Source of the DNA: DASZTV01 sp035548125
GTDB lineage: Bacteria > Actinomycetota > Actinomycetes > JAFAQI01
Assembly (NCBI GenBank): GCA_035548125.1
Contig: DASZTV010000083.1
Location: forward strand, 1-28,030
Direction of reading: 5' to 3'
Length of the DNA: 28,030 nt
The notes below the pieces were generated by a model. The model searched no databases. It was not told the DNA's origin and saw only the letters and a program-made list of their open reading frames with translations. Below, piece by piece: positions 14,250-21,980 of the stretch. The position numbers were made by a program, and so were the translations under genes. The stretch's first letter is position 1, and each line of letters begins with the position of its first letter.

Positions 14250-15805
14250 GGATTGCTGGCCCCTGTCGTGACGGTGGTGTGCGAAGTGGAGGTGGAGATC
14301 TTTACCGGCTTGACGCCTTCGTACGTCGAACCGACGAGCAGCTGGATCCCGTCGCCAAGCGAGGCGACCTCTTGCCGGGTCGCCCCCGTGACGGCGGCGG
14401 CGAGGGTCTTGGCGGAGTCGGCGCGGGTCGGGCCGTACTGCACGACGGTCGCGGCCGGGCTCGAGCCCTTCGGCGCGTTGCCGGTGCCGCTGATCCCGAA
14501 GCCCAGCCGGGCGAGGGCGTCGGCGGCGCGCCCGGCGAGTCCCTGCGTGCCGGCCGCGTTGAGCACCTTCACGCGGATCTGCCCGGGTGGGATCGTGAGC
14601 TTGCCGGGCTGCACGACGTTGGTGATCGGTTTGTCCTCGGTGAAGTCGTTGAACAGCCGCTTGGACAGGACGGGGTCCCACAGCACGGCCGAACCGACCG
14701 GTGTCGCGTAGGCCGTGTCGGACAGTGGCACGGTCAGCAGGTCGACGTTCTTCGGCGACATCGAGTGCAGGGACCGGGCCAACCGGAGCATCTGCGACGT
14801 GCCGAGCCCGCTGTCGGTGGTGAGTGATCGGGCGACCGCCTTGAGGAAGCTGTAGAGCTTCGGCAGGTCCAGCAGCACGCCCGTGCTCTCGGCCTTGTTC
14901 ATCATCGCGGCCATGAACTTCTGCTGCCGTTGGATCCGGCCGAGGTCGCCGAGCGCCGGGTCGAACTCGCGCGCCCGGACGTACTCCAGCGCGGTGTTGC
15001 CGTCGAGGTGGCTCTGCCCCTTCGGGAGCTCGAGGCCGCTCCCGCTGTAAGCGCCGGTCGACGGGTCCCGGCGGATCGGGTCGTGAATCGCCTGGGCACT
15101 GCAGATGTTCACCCCGCCGAGGGCGTTGACCATGTTGACGAAGCCCTGGAAGTTGATCTCGATGTAATGGTCGATCCGCACGTGGGTGTTGGCCTCGACC
15201 GTACGGATCGTCAGCTTCGCCCCGCCTTCGGAGTACGCCGCGTTCAGCTTGTTCTGCTGGGCGGGGATGTGCTGGCCGTGTGAGGTGTGCGCCGGGATCT
15301 TCACGTACGAGTCGCGAGGCAGGCTGACCATGACGGCCTTGCCGCCGCCGTCCGGGATGTGCAGCAGGATCATCGTGTCGGAGCGTTTGCCCGGGTCGTG
15401 GCCGACGTGGAGCTGGCGCTGCTCGGCCTTGGTGAGCCCGGCACGGCTGTCCGAGCCGACGATCAGGATGTTGAGATCGCCGACCGCGCCGCCCGTCGGC
15501 CGGCTGCACGAATGGCAGAACGGGTTGATGTGCCGGATGTTGCCAAGGATCGACGACACCGTGATCCAGCCGATCCCGATCGTCGCGAGGATCACGAGGG
15601 CCATCGCGCCCGCGATCGTGCTCACCAAGCGGCGTCGGGTCCATCGGCGCAGCCATCGCGGCCCCCACCGGCGGTACTCGCCTTCCCCGTTAGCCGGGCG
15701 CGAGGGCGCGGCGGCGCGCGACTCCCGCGGCCGGCGCTGCGCGGGCCTGCGAGGGTCGAGCTCGGGCGGTAACGGCCGCCGCGGACCGTCAGGCGGTTCG
15801 GTCAC
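14240..15805 (-). CDS. LytR-CpsA-Psr (LCP) family protein with LytR_C domain
   Basis: 521 residues. A Pro/Arg-rich cytoplasmic tail (about 1-58) precedes one membrane anchor (about 60-84). The LCP catalytic domain follows, with the conserved ILIVGSDSRAGLT, RSDTMILLHI and SLPRDSYVKIP motifs; their Arg and Asp residues bind the pyrophosphate of a lipid-linked glycan. Near residue 400 a LytR_C domain begins (IRVKVLNAAGTQGLAGRAADAL). LCP enzymes attach secondary polymers, in actinobacteria for example arabinogalactan, to peptidoglycan outside the membrane. A CXXC-like FCHSC lies just after the anchor. GGAGG 9 nt before the GTG sets the start. It is divergent from the glycosyltransferase and is followed by the DUF3048 lipoprotein gene with overlap. 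Confidence 0.95.
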   Translation of the reverse strand: MTEPPDGPRRPLPPELDPRRPAQRRPRESRAAAPSRPANGEGEYRRWGPRWLRRWTRRRLVSTIAGAMALVILATIGIGWITVSSILGNIRHINPFCHSCSRPTGGAVGDLNILIVGSDSRAGLTKAEQRQLHVGHDPGKRSDTMILLHIPDGGGKAVMVSLPRDSYVKIPAHTSHGQHIPAQQNKLNAAYSEGGAKLTIRTVEANTHVRIDHYIEINFQGFVNMVNALGGVNICSAQAIHDPIRRDPSTGAYSGSGLELPKGQSHLDGNTALEYVRAREFDPALGDLGRIQRQQKFMAAMMNKAESTGVLLDLPKLYSFLKAVARSLTTDSGLGTSQMLRLARSLHSMSPKNVDLLTVPLSDTAYATPVGSAVLWDPVLSKRLFNDFTEDKPITNVVQPGKLTIPPGQIRVKVLNAAGTQGLAGRAADALARLGFGISGTGNAPKGSSPAATVVQYGPTRADSAKTLAAAVTGATRQEVASLGDGIQLLVGSTYEGVKPVKISTSTSHTTVTTGASNPCS

Positions 15806-15883
15806 GCTGACGAGCCTCCGACGATCGTGACGTTACGGCCGAGCGTACGGCCGGTGGTGCCCGGGGCCCGGCATGCCACGCGG

Positions 15884-15889
15884 TAGCGT
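15884..15889 (+). promoter_or_regulatory. Possible -10 element of the glycosyltransferase gene
   Basis: TAGCGT, 8 nt, then the ATG at 15898 with no Shine-Dalgarno. The spacing is 1-2 nt longer than in the other leaderless-type starts in this window, so it is weaker evidence. Confidence 0.35.
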
Positions 15890-15897
15890 GCCGCGCG

Positions 15898-16893
15898 ATG
15901 ACAACGCGGCGAAGCGCTCGGCGGACGGAGAAATGGCCGGGCGTGTCGGTGATCATGCCGGTGCTCAACGAGGAGCGGCACCTGCGGGCCTCGGTGCGTT
16001 CGATCCTCGAGCAGGACTATCCCGGTGAGCTCGAGGTGGTGCTCGCACTCGGACCGTCGCGGGACCGGACCGACGAGGTGGCAGCCACGCTCGCGGCCGA
16101 TTCGCGGGTGAAGACAGTGCCGAGCCCGACCGGTCGGACGCCGGACGCCCTCAACCTCGCGATCGCGGCGAGCCGGCACCCGGTGGTCGCCCGGGTCGAC
16201 GGTCACTCGTTGCTGCCGGAGGGCTACCTGCAGCGAGCTGTGGAACTGCTCGACGAGACCGGCGCCGACAACGTCGGCGGGCTGATGTCGGCCCGCGGCG
16301 TCACGGACTTCGAGCAGGCCGTCGCCCACGCGATGACCTCCAAGATCGGCGTGGGCAACGCCGCGTTCCACGTCGGCGGCGAGGAAGGTCCCGCCGACAC
16401 GGTGTACCTCGGGGTGTTCCGGCGCAGCGCGCTCGAGCGAGTGGGCGGGTACGACGAGACGTTCGCGCGCGCGCAGGACTGGGAGATGAACTTCCGGATC
16501 CGGTCGAGCGGGGGACTGGTGTGGTTCTCCCCGACGCTGTCGGTGTCGTACCGACCGCGCAGCTCGCTGTCCGCGCTCGCGCGGCAGTACTTCAACTACG
16601 GCCGTTGGCGACGTCACGTCATGCGCAGCCACCTCGGCTCGGTCAACCTTCGTTATCTCGCACCTCCGACGGCGCTGCTGGGCGTGCTCACCGGGCTTGT
16701 TCTCTCGACGTTCCTGACGCTCTGGGCGTTGACCTTGCCGATCGGCTACCTGCTGCTCGTGATCGCCGGCGCGCTGTGGATCGGCCGTGGGCTGCCGCGG
16801 AAGTCGCGCGCGGTGTTGCCGCTCGTCATCGCCACCATGCACCTGGCCTGGGGGGCCGGCTTCCTCACCTCATGGCGTCCCGCCCGGGAGTAG
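15898..16893 (+). CDS. Family 2 glycosyltransferase with C-terminal membrane segments
   Basis: 331 residues. The GT-A domain starts with GVSVIMPVLNEERHLRASV and has the nucleotide-sugar motif ARVDGHSLLPEGY, an acceptor-side segment VGGYDETFARAQDWEMNFRIR, and a WRRH region near the end of the catalytic part. Two hydrophobic segments (about residues 262-300) anchor the carboxy end. The closest type is the succinoglycan/exopolysaccharide GT2 group; donor and acceptor are not predictable. It lies between two LCP genes, both on the other strand, which suggests that it helps make a polymer or lipid-linked glycan that LCP enzymes transfer to the wall. The stop codon lies in one copy of a 19-bp tandem duplication. 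Confidence 0.9.
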   Translation: MTTRRSARRTEKWPGVSVIMPVLNEERHLRASVRSILEQDYPGELEVVLALGPSRDRTDEVAATLAADSRVKTVPSPTGRTPDALNLAIAASRHPVVARVDGHSLLPEGYLQRAVELLDETGADNVGGLMSARGVTDFEQAVAHAMTSKIGVGNAAFHVGGEEGPADTVYLGVFRRSALERVGGYDETFARAQDWEMNFRIRSSGGLVWFSPTLSVSYRPRSSLSALARQYFNYGRWRRHVMRSHLGSVNLRYLAPPTALLGVLTGLVLSTFLTLWALTLPIGYLLLVIAGALWIGRGLPRKSRAVLPLVIATMHLAWGAGFLTSWRPARE

Positions 16894-16913
16894 AGCGTCC
16901 CGCCCGGGAGTAG
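16875..16913. repeat. 19-bp tandem duplication over the glycosyltransferase stop codon
   Basis: gcgtcccgcccgggagtag occurs at 16875-16893 and again, one base later, at 16895-16913. The first copy includes the TAG stop of the glycosyltransferase gene; the second ends 3 bp before the stop of the convergent LCP gene. It looks like a recent slip duplication. Confidence 0.9.
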
Positions 16914-16916
16914 CCG

Positions 16917-18539
16917 TCAGCTGAGGCAGCCGGGCTCCGCGGCGGAGATCGACGTGAAGGTGGGTGTGGGAGTCGGGGTCGGCGTGGTCGTGCCGGTGAC
17001 GGTGACCGGCAGCACCTGGGTGAAGTCGTCGCCGACGATCAGCGTGATCGTGGTGCCGAGGGTCGGGTCCAGGACCCGCTTCGAGCCCTCGAAAGCGGCC
17101 GCGAGCGTCTGCGAGGACTGCACCTTCTGGCTGCCGTAGCGGATCGTGGTGCGGTGGTAGGTGTCGCGATCGGCATCGCCGATGCTGACGATCCGGAAGC
17201 CCTCCGCCTGGAGCTGGGTGGCCACGGTGTGAGCGAGACCTTGCTGCGCGGTGCCGTTCTGTACGGCTACGTAGACGCCGCTCGGTGCGACGGTGAGCGG
17301 CGGGCCCGTCGGCGTCGTCGTGGGGGTCGGCGTGGGCGTCGGGGTCGGGCTGGGCGTCGTGCCCGGCAGCGGCCGGTCGTGCTTGAGGTCGGTCCAGAGC
17401 TCGGGGGCCTTGCTCGGGTCCCACTCGACGTCGCCGTACGGCAATCCCGGCTGGTCGGTCAGGTTGGGGACGGTGAGCAGGTGGACCCCGCCGGCCCCGA
17501 CCGAGTGGAGCGCACTGGCGAGGGTGCGCATCGTCCCGAGGCCGAAGCCGTCGGTGGTCAGCGAGCTCGCGGCGGCTACCAGGAAGTGCTGCAGCTTGAG
17601 CGGGTCGATCAGCAAGCCGCTGCTCGTCGCCTTGCGCACCATGGCCGCGGCGAACTGCTGCTGGCGCTTGATCCGCGGAAGGTCGCCGCCGCCGTCGAGG
17701 GCGTAGCGGGCACGCATCAGGGCGAGCGCTTGCTGACCGTTGATCTGAACGTGCTTTCCGGCCGGCAGGTTGAGTCCGCTGCCGTGGTAGTTGCCGCCGC
17801 CGTCGTTGACGACCGGGTCGACGAGCGGTTGTGACACGCACATCCGCACCCCGCCGAGCGCCTCGACCATCTTCTGGAAGCCGATGAAGTCGACCACCGC
17901 GTAATGGTCGATGTGCAGCCCCGTGAGTGTCTCGATCGTGTGCACGGTGCAGCTAGCGGCGTACTTGTTGTTGTACTCGCCGCCGATCGAGTACGCCGCG
18001 TTGAACTTGTTCATCTCGGGAGCCGAGGTCTGCCCGTTGGGCCCGACCACGCAGGAAGGGATCTGGACGTAGGAGTCGCGCGGGATGCTGACCAGCGTCG
18101 CGCCGCTGTTGCCGGCGGAGATGTGCAGGATCATCGTGGTGTCCGAGCGCGCGCCTGCGATCTTTGCGCCGCCCGTGCCGCTGCCGTTGGCACCCGCTCG
18201 GGTGTCCGATCCGATCAGCACGAAGTTCTGCGCCTTGGCCACGAGCTTCGGCGGCTGTGAGGCGCCCGTCGGAAGGGTGTACTGCTGAGTGGTGATCTTG
18301 CTCTTGATGTAGAAGTAGTCCGCCACGACACCGGCCGCGACCACGAGCAGTAGCACGCCGACGATGCCGGCAGCCCAGCGCACGATGCGAGCCCAGCGTG
18401 GGCGCGGGTGAGAGCTGTAGGTCTCGGGAAGCGGCGCCTGGCCGCCCACGACGGGCGGCGGGTCGGCGCCCCAGAACTGGCGACGGGGCGAGTTCGACGA
18501 GTCGTCGCCGGAAGCCGGAGGGTCCCCAGGCGAAGTCAT
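16917..18539 (-). CDS. LytR-CpsA-Psr (LCP) family protein with PT-repeat linkers
   Basis: 540 residues. A Pro-rich cytoplasmic start is followed by one membrane anchor (about 54-76). The LCP domain has FVLIGSDTRAG, ARSDTTMILHI and SIPRDSYVQIP. A PSPTPTPTPTPTTTPTGPP linker then joins a LytR_C domain (VYVAVQNGTAQQGLAHTVATQL), and a second PTPTPTPTPT stretch lies near the end. Two extra cysteine pairs (SCVVG, ASCTV, MCVS and the terminal GCLS) may form disulfides outside the cell. It is a paralog of the LCP gene at 14240-15805 and is expected to ligate glycopolymers to peptidoglycan. AGGGAG 8 nt before the ATG supports the start. The repeat linkers are recombination-prone coding DNA. Confidence 0.95.
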   Translation of the reverse strand: MTSPGDPPASGDDSSNSPRRQFWGADPPPVVGGQAPLPETYSSHPRPRWARIVRWAAGIVGVLLLVVAAGVVADYFYIKSKITTQQYTLPTGASQPPKLVAKAQNFVLIGSDTRAGANGSGTGGAKIAGARSDTTMILHISAGNSGATLVSIPRDSYVQIPSCVVGPNGQTSAPEMNKFNAAYSIGGEYNNKYAASCTVHTIETLTGLHIDHYAVVDFIGFQKMVEALGGVRMCVSQPLVDPVVNDGGGNYHGSGLNLPAGKHVQINGQQALALMRARYALDGGGDLPRIKRQQQFAAAMVRKATSSGLLIDPLKLQHFLVAAASSLTTDGFGLGTMRTLASALHSVGAGGVHLLTVPNLTDQPGLPYGDVEWDPSKAPELWTDLKHDRPLPGTTPSPTPTPTPTPTTTPTGPPLTVAPSGVYVAVQNGTAQQGLAHTVATQLQAEGFRIVSIGDADRDTYHRTTIRYGSQKVQSSQTLAAAFEGSKRVLDPTLGTTITLIVGDDFTQVLPVTVTGTTTPTPTPTPTFTSISAAEPGCLS

Positions 18540-18730
18540 GCGGGGAACTCCCTGTGGTCATCGGCCGCGATGCATGGGATGAAGGGCACGCGGCGCGCGA
18601 ACGGCGATGTCGGCGACAGACGATCATATTGCGGCGTTGCTTAAGTGTTCCTTAGGACGCCGAGCGGGTCGGATTGGTTGGCTTGTCGCTGCCGGGTTAC
18701 GGCGCGCTCACCGCCTAGCCTGGGACCACC

Positions 18731-20311
18731 GTGACGCATGTGACCCAGCGCACCGCCACGCTCACGACGTGGGCCGTGGCTGCCTGCGCGACCCTCGTGG
18801 GGGTGTTGCTGGCGGCGCCCGTCGGCGGCGCCTCGCCGCGTGCGGTTCATGAGGTCTACGGGGTGCCCGCAGGCGGCAGCTTCACGATCTCCGGCCACGG
18901 TTACGGCCACGGTCACGGGTTGTCGCAATGGGGCGCGTACGGAGCCGCGAAAGTCGCAGACCTGTCGAGCAACCAGATCCTGCACTTCTACTACCCGCAC
19001 ACGACGCTCGCGACGAAGCCCGTCACGCAGACCGTCCGGGTGCTGCTCACGGCGACCGCCGCGCCGTCGAAGAAGTACGTCGAGTTCAACCCGGCCCCTG
19101 GCCTTGCGGTGACGCCTGCGCCGTCGACTCCGTCGACGCCTTCCGAGAAGCGGCGCCGCGCGGCGGACGAGGGCTCGACGGTCCTGCCGGAGACGGCGGA
19201 CGGCGGCGCGACGATTGACCACTGGCGGCTGCGCAAGCAGGCCGGGACCATCGCGCTGCAGGGGCACTGGTCCGGCGCCTGGCACACCCAGACGGCGGAC
19301 GTCGGTTCCAGCGCCACGGTGAGCGACACCGACGCGCTGATCGCTGTGGTGGAGCCGAACGGCGCGAAGAAGAAGACGATCCGCTATCGCGGGCAGATCG
19401 TCGCGCAGCTCGTGTCGGGTTCGATGCAGGCGGTCGACAACGTGCTCGTCGAGTCCTACCTCCGGTCCGTCGTGCCGTCGGAGATGTCGTCGAGCTGGCC
19501 CGCCGCCGCGCTGCAGGCGCAAGCCGTCGCAGCGCGTACCTACACGTGGCGCGCGATCGGCAGCCCGAAGGCTCCCTGGTACGACTTGGTCGGGGACACC
19601 CGCGACCAGGCCTACGGCGGGTTCGGCGCGGAGACCAAGAAGACCGACAACGCCGTGCACTCCACTGCCGGCGAGATCGCGGTCGACGGGGGCGGCGCGC
19701 CGATCTTCGCGCAGTACAGCGCCTCCGACGGTGGATGGACGGTGTCCGGTGGGCAGGCGTACCTGCCCGCCAAGCGTGACCCCTATGACGGCAAGGTGCC
19801 CAACAACGGGCATTCCTGGAGCACGTCCATCACGACCGCCGCGATCGAGGCGGCGTACCCGTCCATCGGCGACCTCCAACAGCTGGTGATCACCGGTCGC
19901 GACGGTCACGGCGCGTGGGGCGGCCGGGTGACGACGATGTCGATCGTCGGCAGCAAGGGGACGGCATCACCGAGCGGCGCGGCCTTCCAGTCCGCGTTCG
20001 GTTTGCGCAGTACCTGGTTCCGTCCGCAACCGCCGCCGGGACCGCCGACCAAGCTGACCGTCGAGGTCACCGGACACACCGTGGTGGTGACCTGGCAGCC
20101 GCCGGCCGCGGCCGACGGCGCCGCGGACGTCACCGGCTACAAGGTGACCTTGTCGCCCGGCGGTCACACGACGACGGTGGACGCGACGACGACGACCGCG
20201 ACGTTCACCGCCGTCCGCGCCGGCAGCTACACGGCCGAGGTGGTCGCGAAGAGCCCGGTCGGGACGAGCGCTCCCGCCACGGCACCCGTGACGGTGAAGA
20301 AGCTCCTGTAG
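18731..20311 (+). CDS. Secreted SpoIID/LytB-domain protein with C-terminal fn3-like domain
   Basis: 526 residues. A signal peptide (about residues 1-34, with AVAACATLVGVLLAAPVGGA) is followed by FTISGHGYGHGHGLSQWGAYGAA, the start of the SpoIID domain. The stalk contains a Pro/Ser linker, then YLRSVVPSEMSSSWPAAALQAQAVAARTYT with the catalytic-type Glu, and GDTRDQAYGG and ALQ-type segments. Residues about 437-526 form a fibronectin type III-like module (PPTKLTVEVTGHTVVVTWQP). SpoIID proteins are lytic transglycosylases acting on denuded glycan in sporulating Firmicutes; the actinobacterial members are less understood. GTG at 18731 is used; TAGCCT lies 9 nt upstream and another in-frame GTG follows two codons later. 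It is divergent from the LCP gene across 191 bp that hold both promoters. Confidence 0.9.
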   Translation: MTHVTQRTATLTTWAVAACATLVGVLLAAPVGGASPRAVHEVYGVPAGGSFTISGHGYGHGHGLSQWGAYGAAKVADLSSNQILHFYYPHTTLATKPVTQTVRVLLTATAAPSKKYVEFNPAPGLAVTPAPSTPSTPSEKRRRAADEGSTVLPETADGGATIDHWRLRKQAGTIALQGHWSGAWHTQTADVGSSATVSDTDALIAVVEPNGAKKKTIRYRGQIVAQLVSGSMQAVDNVLVESYLRSVVPSEMSSSWPAAALQAQAVAARTYTWRAIGSPKAPWYDLVGDTRDQAYGGFGAETKKTDNAVHSTAGEIAVDGGGAPIFAQYSASDGGWTVSGGQAYLPAKRDPYDGKVPNNGHSWSTSITTAAIEAAYPSIGDLQQLVITGRDGHGAWGGRVTTMSIVGSKGTASPSGAAFQSAFGLRSTWFRPQPPPGPPTKLTVEVTGHTVVVTWQPPAAADGAADVTGYKVTLSPGGHTTTVDATTTTATFTAVRAGSYTAEVVAKSPVGTSAPATAPVTVKKLL

Positions 20312-20315
20312 CGGG

Positions 20316-20321
20316 TACGGT
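20316..20321 (+). promoter_or_regulatory. Putative -10 element of the carbonic anhydrase gene (leaderless layout)
   Basis: TACGGT, 7 nt (cgctcgc), then the GTG at 20329. It starts 5 nt after the SpoIID gene stop and gives the anhydrase its own promoter. Confidence 0.5.
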
Positions 20322-20328
20322 CGCTCGC

Positions 20329-20817
20329 GTGTCCCTCGCCGATGAGCTCGCCGCCAACAACGCTCGCTACGCCGAGCACTACCAGGGGCCGCTGCCGACC
20401 CCGCCGTCCCGCCAGCTCGCTGTCGTGACCTGCATGGACTCGCGAATGGACGTCCACGCGCTGCTCGGTCTGCAGCTCGGCGAGGCGCATGTGCTCCGCA
20501 ACGCCGGAGGCATCGTCACCGAGGATGTGATCCGCTCCCTCGTCGTCAGCCAGCGGCTGCTCAAGACCGAAGAGATCGTCGTGATCCACCACACCCAGTG
20601 CGGCCTGCTCGACCTCGACGAGGCATCGTTCACCGGCGACCTCGAGCGTGATGCCGGTTCGCGGCCGCTGTGGCGACCGGGCACGTTCCACGACGTCGAT
20701 GCCGACGTGCGGTCCTGCGTCGCACAGCTGCGCAACTCGCCGTATCTGTCGCACACCGACCGGGTCACGGGGTTCGTCTTCGAGGTCGAGACCGGTCGGT
20801 TGCGCCCCGTCTCCTAG
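20329..20817 (+). CDS. Beta-class carbonic anhydrase
   Basis: 162 residues, the short type like M. tuberculosis Rv1284. Zinc ligands Cys35 (VVTCMDSRMD), His88 and Cys91 (VIHHTQCG) are present, with the Asp37-Arg39 dyad that controls active-site opening. HVLRNAGGIVTEDVIRSLVVSQRLL and the final GFVFEVETGRL match the family. It interconverts CO2 and bicarbonate in the cytoplasm. The frame continues upstream through the end of the SpoIID gene, but the GTG at 20329 gives the normal amino end and has a leaderless promoter layout. Downstream is a long inverted repeat before the convergent pirin gene. Confidence 0.95.
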   Translation: MSLADELAANNARYAEHYQGPLPTPPSRQLAVVTCMDSRMDVHALLGLQLGEAHVLRNAGGIVTEDVIRSLVVSQRLLKTEEIVVIHHTQCGLLDLDEASFTGDLERDAGSRPLWRPGTFHDVDADVRSCVAQLRNSPYLSHTDRVTGFVFEVETGRLRPVS

Positions 20818-20832
20818 GCGGTCGAGACCTAC

Positions 20833-20901
20833 AGCAAAGTGGCTTTACCCACCGACTTGATCCACTTCAGCACCAAATGCGGTGGGCAAAGCCACTTTGC
20901 T
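20833..20901. repeat. Long near-perfect inverted repeat (stem-loop) between convergent genes
   Basis: Two 21-nt arms (20833-20853 and 20881-20901) are complementary except at one position. The left arm starts agcaaagtggctttaccca and the right arm ends gggcaaagccactttgct. The loop is 27 nt. The region is clearly AT-richer than its surroundings. It lies between the carbonic anhydrase and pirin stops, so it can act as a two-way terminator, but arms of this length with so few T tracts look more like a dispersed palindromic or mobile element. Confidence 0.9.
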
Positions 20902-20920
20902 TACCGCACCGCGGACGAGG

Positions 20921-21901
20921 TCAGCGTGAACCGCCGAGCGTCGCGTGTGCGGCGGGGATCGTGCCGAGCCGGCCGGCCTGGTAGTCCTCGAAGGCCTGGA
21001 GCACCTCTGCCTTGGTATTCATGACGAACGGGCCCATCCAGGCGACGGGTTCGCGGATCGGGGCGCCGCCGAGCAGCAGGATGTCGAGGCCGTTGGCGTG
21101 TCGCGCGTCCTGTGACTCGTCCGCGCTGACCGTGATCGCACCGCCGTGGCCGAACACCGCGAGCTGGCCGGTGTTGACGGCGATCTTCTCGGGGCCGACG
21201 GTGCCGTGTCCGGCGAGGACATAACCCAGCGCGTTGAAGTCCTCCCGCCACGGCAGCGTCAGGGTCGCGCCAGGAGCAACCGTCGCGTGGACCATTGTCA
21301 TCGGCGTGTACGTCGATCCGGGGCCGCTGACGCCCGCGACCTTGCCCGCGATCACCCGGATCAGCGAGCCGGCGTCGGGAGACGCGAGCAGTGCGACCTG
21401 GCCGGCGCGCAGGTCCTGGTAGCGCGGCCCGACGAGCTTCTGGGCGCGGGGGAGGTTCACCCACAGCTGGATCCCGTGGAACAGTCCGCCGCTTGCCACG
21501 AGCGCTTCCGGCGGGCGCTCGATGTGCAGGATCCCGCCACCTGCGGTCATCCACTGGGTGTCGCCGTTGGTGATGACCCCGCCGCCGCCGTTGGAGTCGG
21601 AGTGCTCGAACGTGCCGTCGATGATGTAGGTCACGGTCTCGAAGCCGCGGTGCGGATGCCAGGACGTCCCCTTGGGCTCGCCCGGTGCGTACTCGACCTC
21701 ACCCATCTGATCCATGTGGATGAATGGGTCGAGGTCGGCGAGGTCGACGCCGTGGAACGCGCGGCGGACCGGGAAGCCGTCGCCCTCGAAGCCGCTCGGT
21801 GCGGTCGTGAGGCTCTTCACCGGGCGCGGCGCTGCGGTCGAGGGGTCCAGAACCGGAACCCGCTCCAAGGTGGTCAGGTCGGAAACGGTGATGGCGGGCA
21901 T
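20921..21901 (-). CDS. Pirin family protein
   Basis: 326 residues, two cupin domains. The metal site is His82 and His84 (WHPHRGFETVTYIIDG), His126 and Glu128 (GGGILHIERP), the complete pirin set. LWVNLPRAQKLVGPRYQDL and a pirin_C domain (VGPEKIAVNTGQLAVFG, then LLLGGAPIREPVAWMGPFVMNT) complete the family. Bacterial pirins have been linked to quercetinase activity and to metabolic or redox control; none is proven here. An upstream extension to 21952 would read through an operator, and the ATG at 21901 has GGAGG about 6 nt upstream, so it is chosen. Paired palindromes just upstream suggest control by a MarR-type repressor. Confidence 0.93.
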   Translation of the reverse strand: MPAITVSDLTTLERVPVLDPSTAAPRPVKSLTTAPSGFEGDGFPVRRAFHGVDLADLDPFIHMDQMGEVEYAPGEPKGTSWHPHRGFETVTYIIDGTFEHSDSNGGGGVITNGDTQWMTAGGGILHIERPPEALVASGGLFHGIQLWVNLPRAQKLVGPRYQDLRAGQVALLASPDAGSLIRVIAGKVAGVSGPGSTYTPMTMVHATVAPGATLTLPWREDFNALGYVLAGHGTVGPEKIAVNTGQLAVFGHGGAITVSADESQDARHANGLDILLLGGAPIREPVAWMGPFVMNTKAEVLQAFEDYQAGRLGTIPAAHATLGGSR

Positions 21902-21922
21902 TGCGACCTCCGTGCGTTCGTC

Positions 21923-21952
21923 GTTGCCTAGGCAACATACTTGCGTAAGCAA
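21923..21952 (-). promoter_or_regulatory. Paired MarR-type operator palindromes upstream of pirin
   Basis: GTTGCCTAGGCAAC (21923-21936) is a perfect palindrome, and TTGCGTAAGCAA (21941-21952) repeats the TTGC-N4-GCAA pattern. The centres are 17 bp apart. A TATGTT hexamer on the reverse strand (21934-21939) between them is a good -10 candidate, so a bound protein would block the pirin promoter. TTGCNTANGCAA is typical of MarR-family sites; no marR gene is in this window. Confidence 0.7.
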
Positions 21953-21980
21953 CTATTCCGGCTGTGCTTGCGGTCGACGC

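Noticed and set aside
13197..15668. An 823-residue minus-strand open frame covering two genes
   Set aside because: The part above 14249 is Arg/Pro/Asp-rich out-of-frame reading of the LCP gene. Only the DUF3048 part, with its own signal peptide, is coding.
17296..17365. Short GT-rich repeats that could suggest a satellite or recombination site
   Set aside because: They encode the Pro-Thr linker of the LCP protein in frame and are explained by that.
18641..19909. A 422-residue minus-strand frame opposite the SpoIID gene
   Set aside because: Antisense to a recognised secreted protein; Arg/Asp/Val-rich with no domain pattern.
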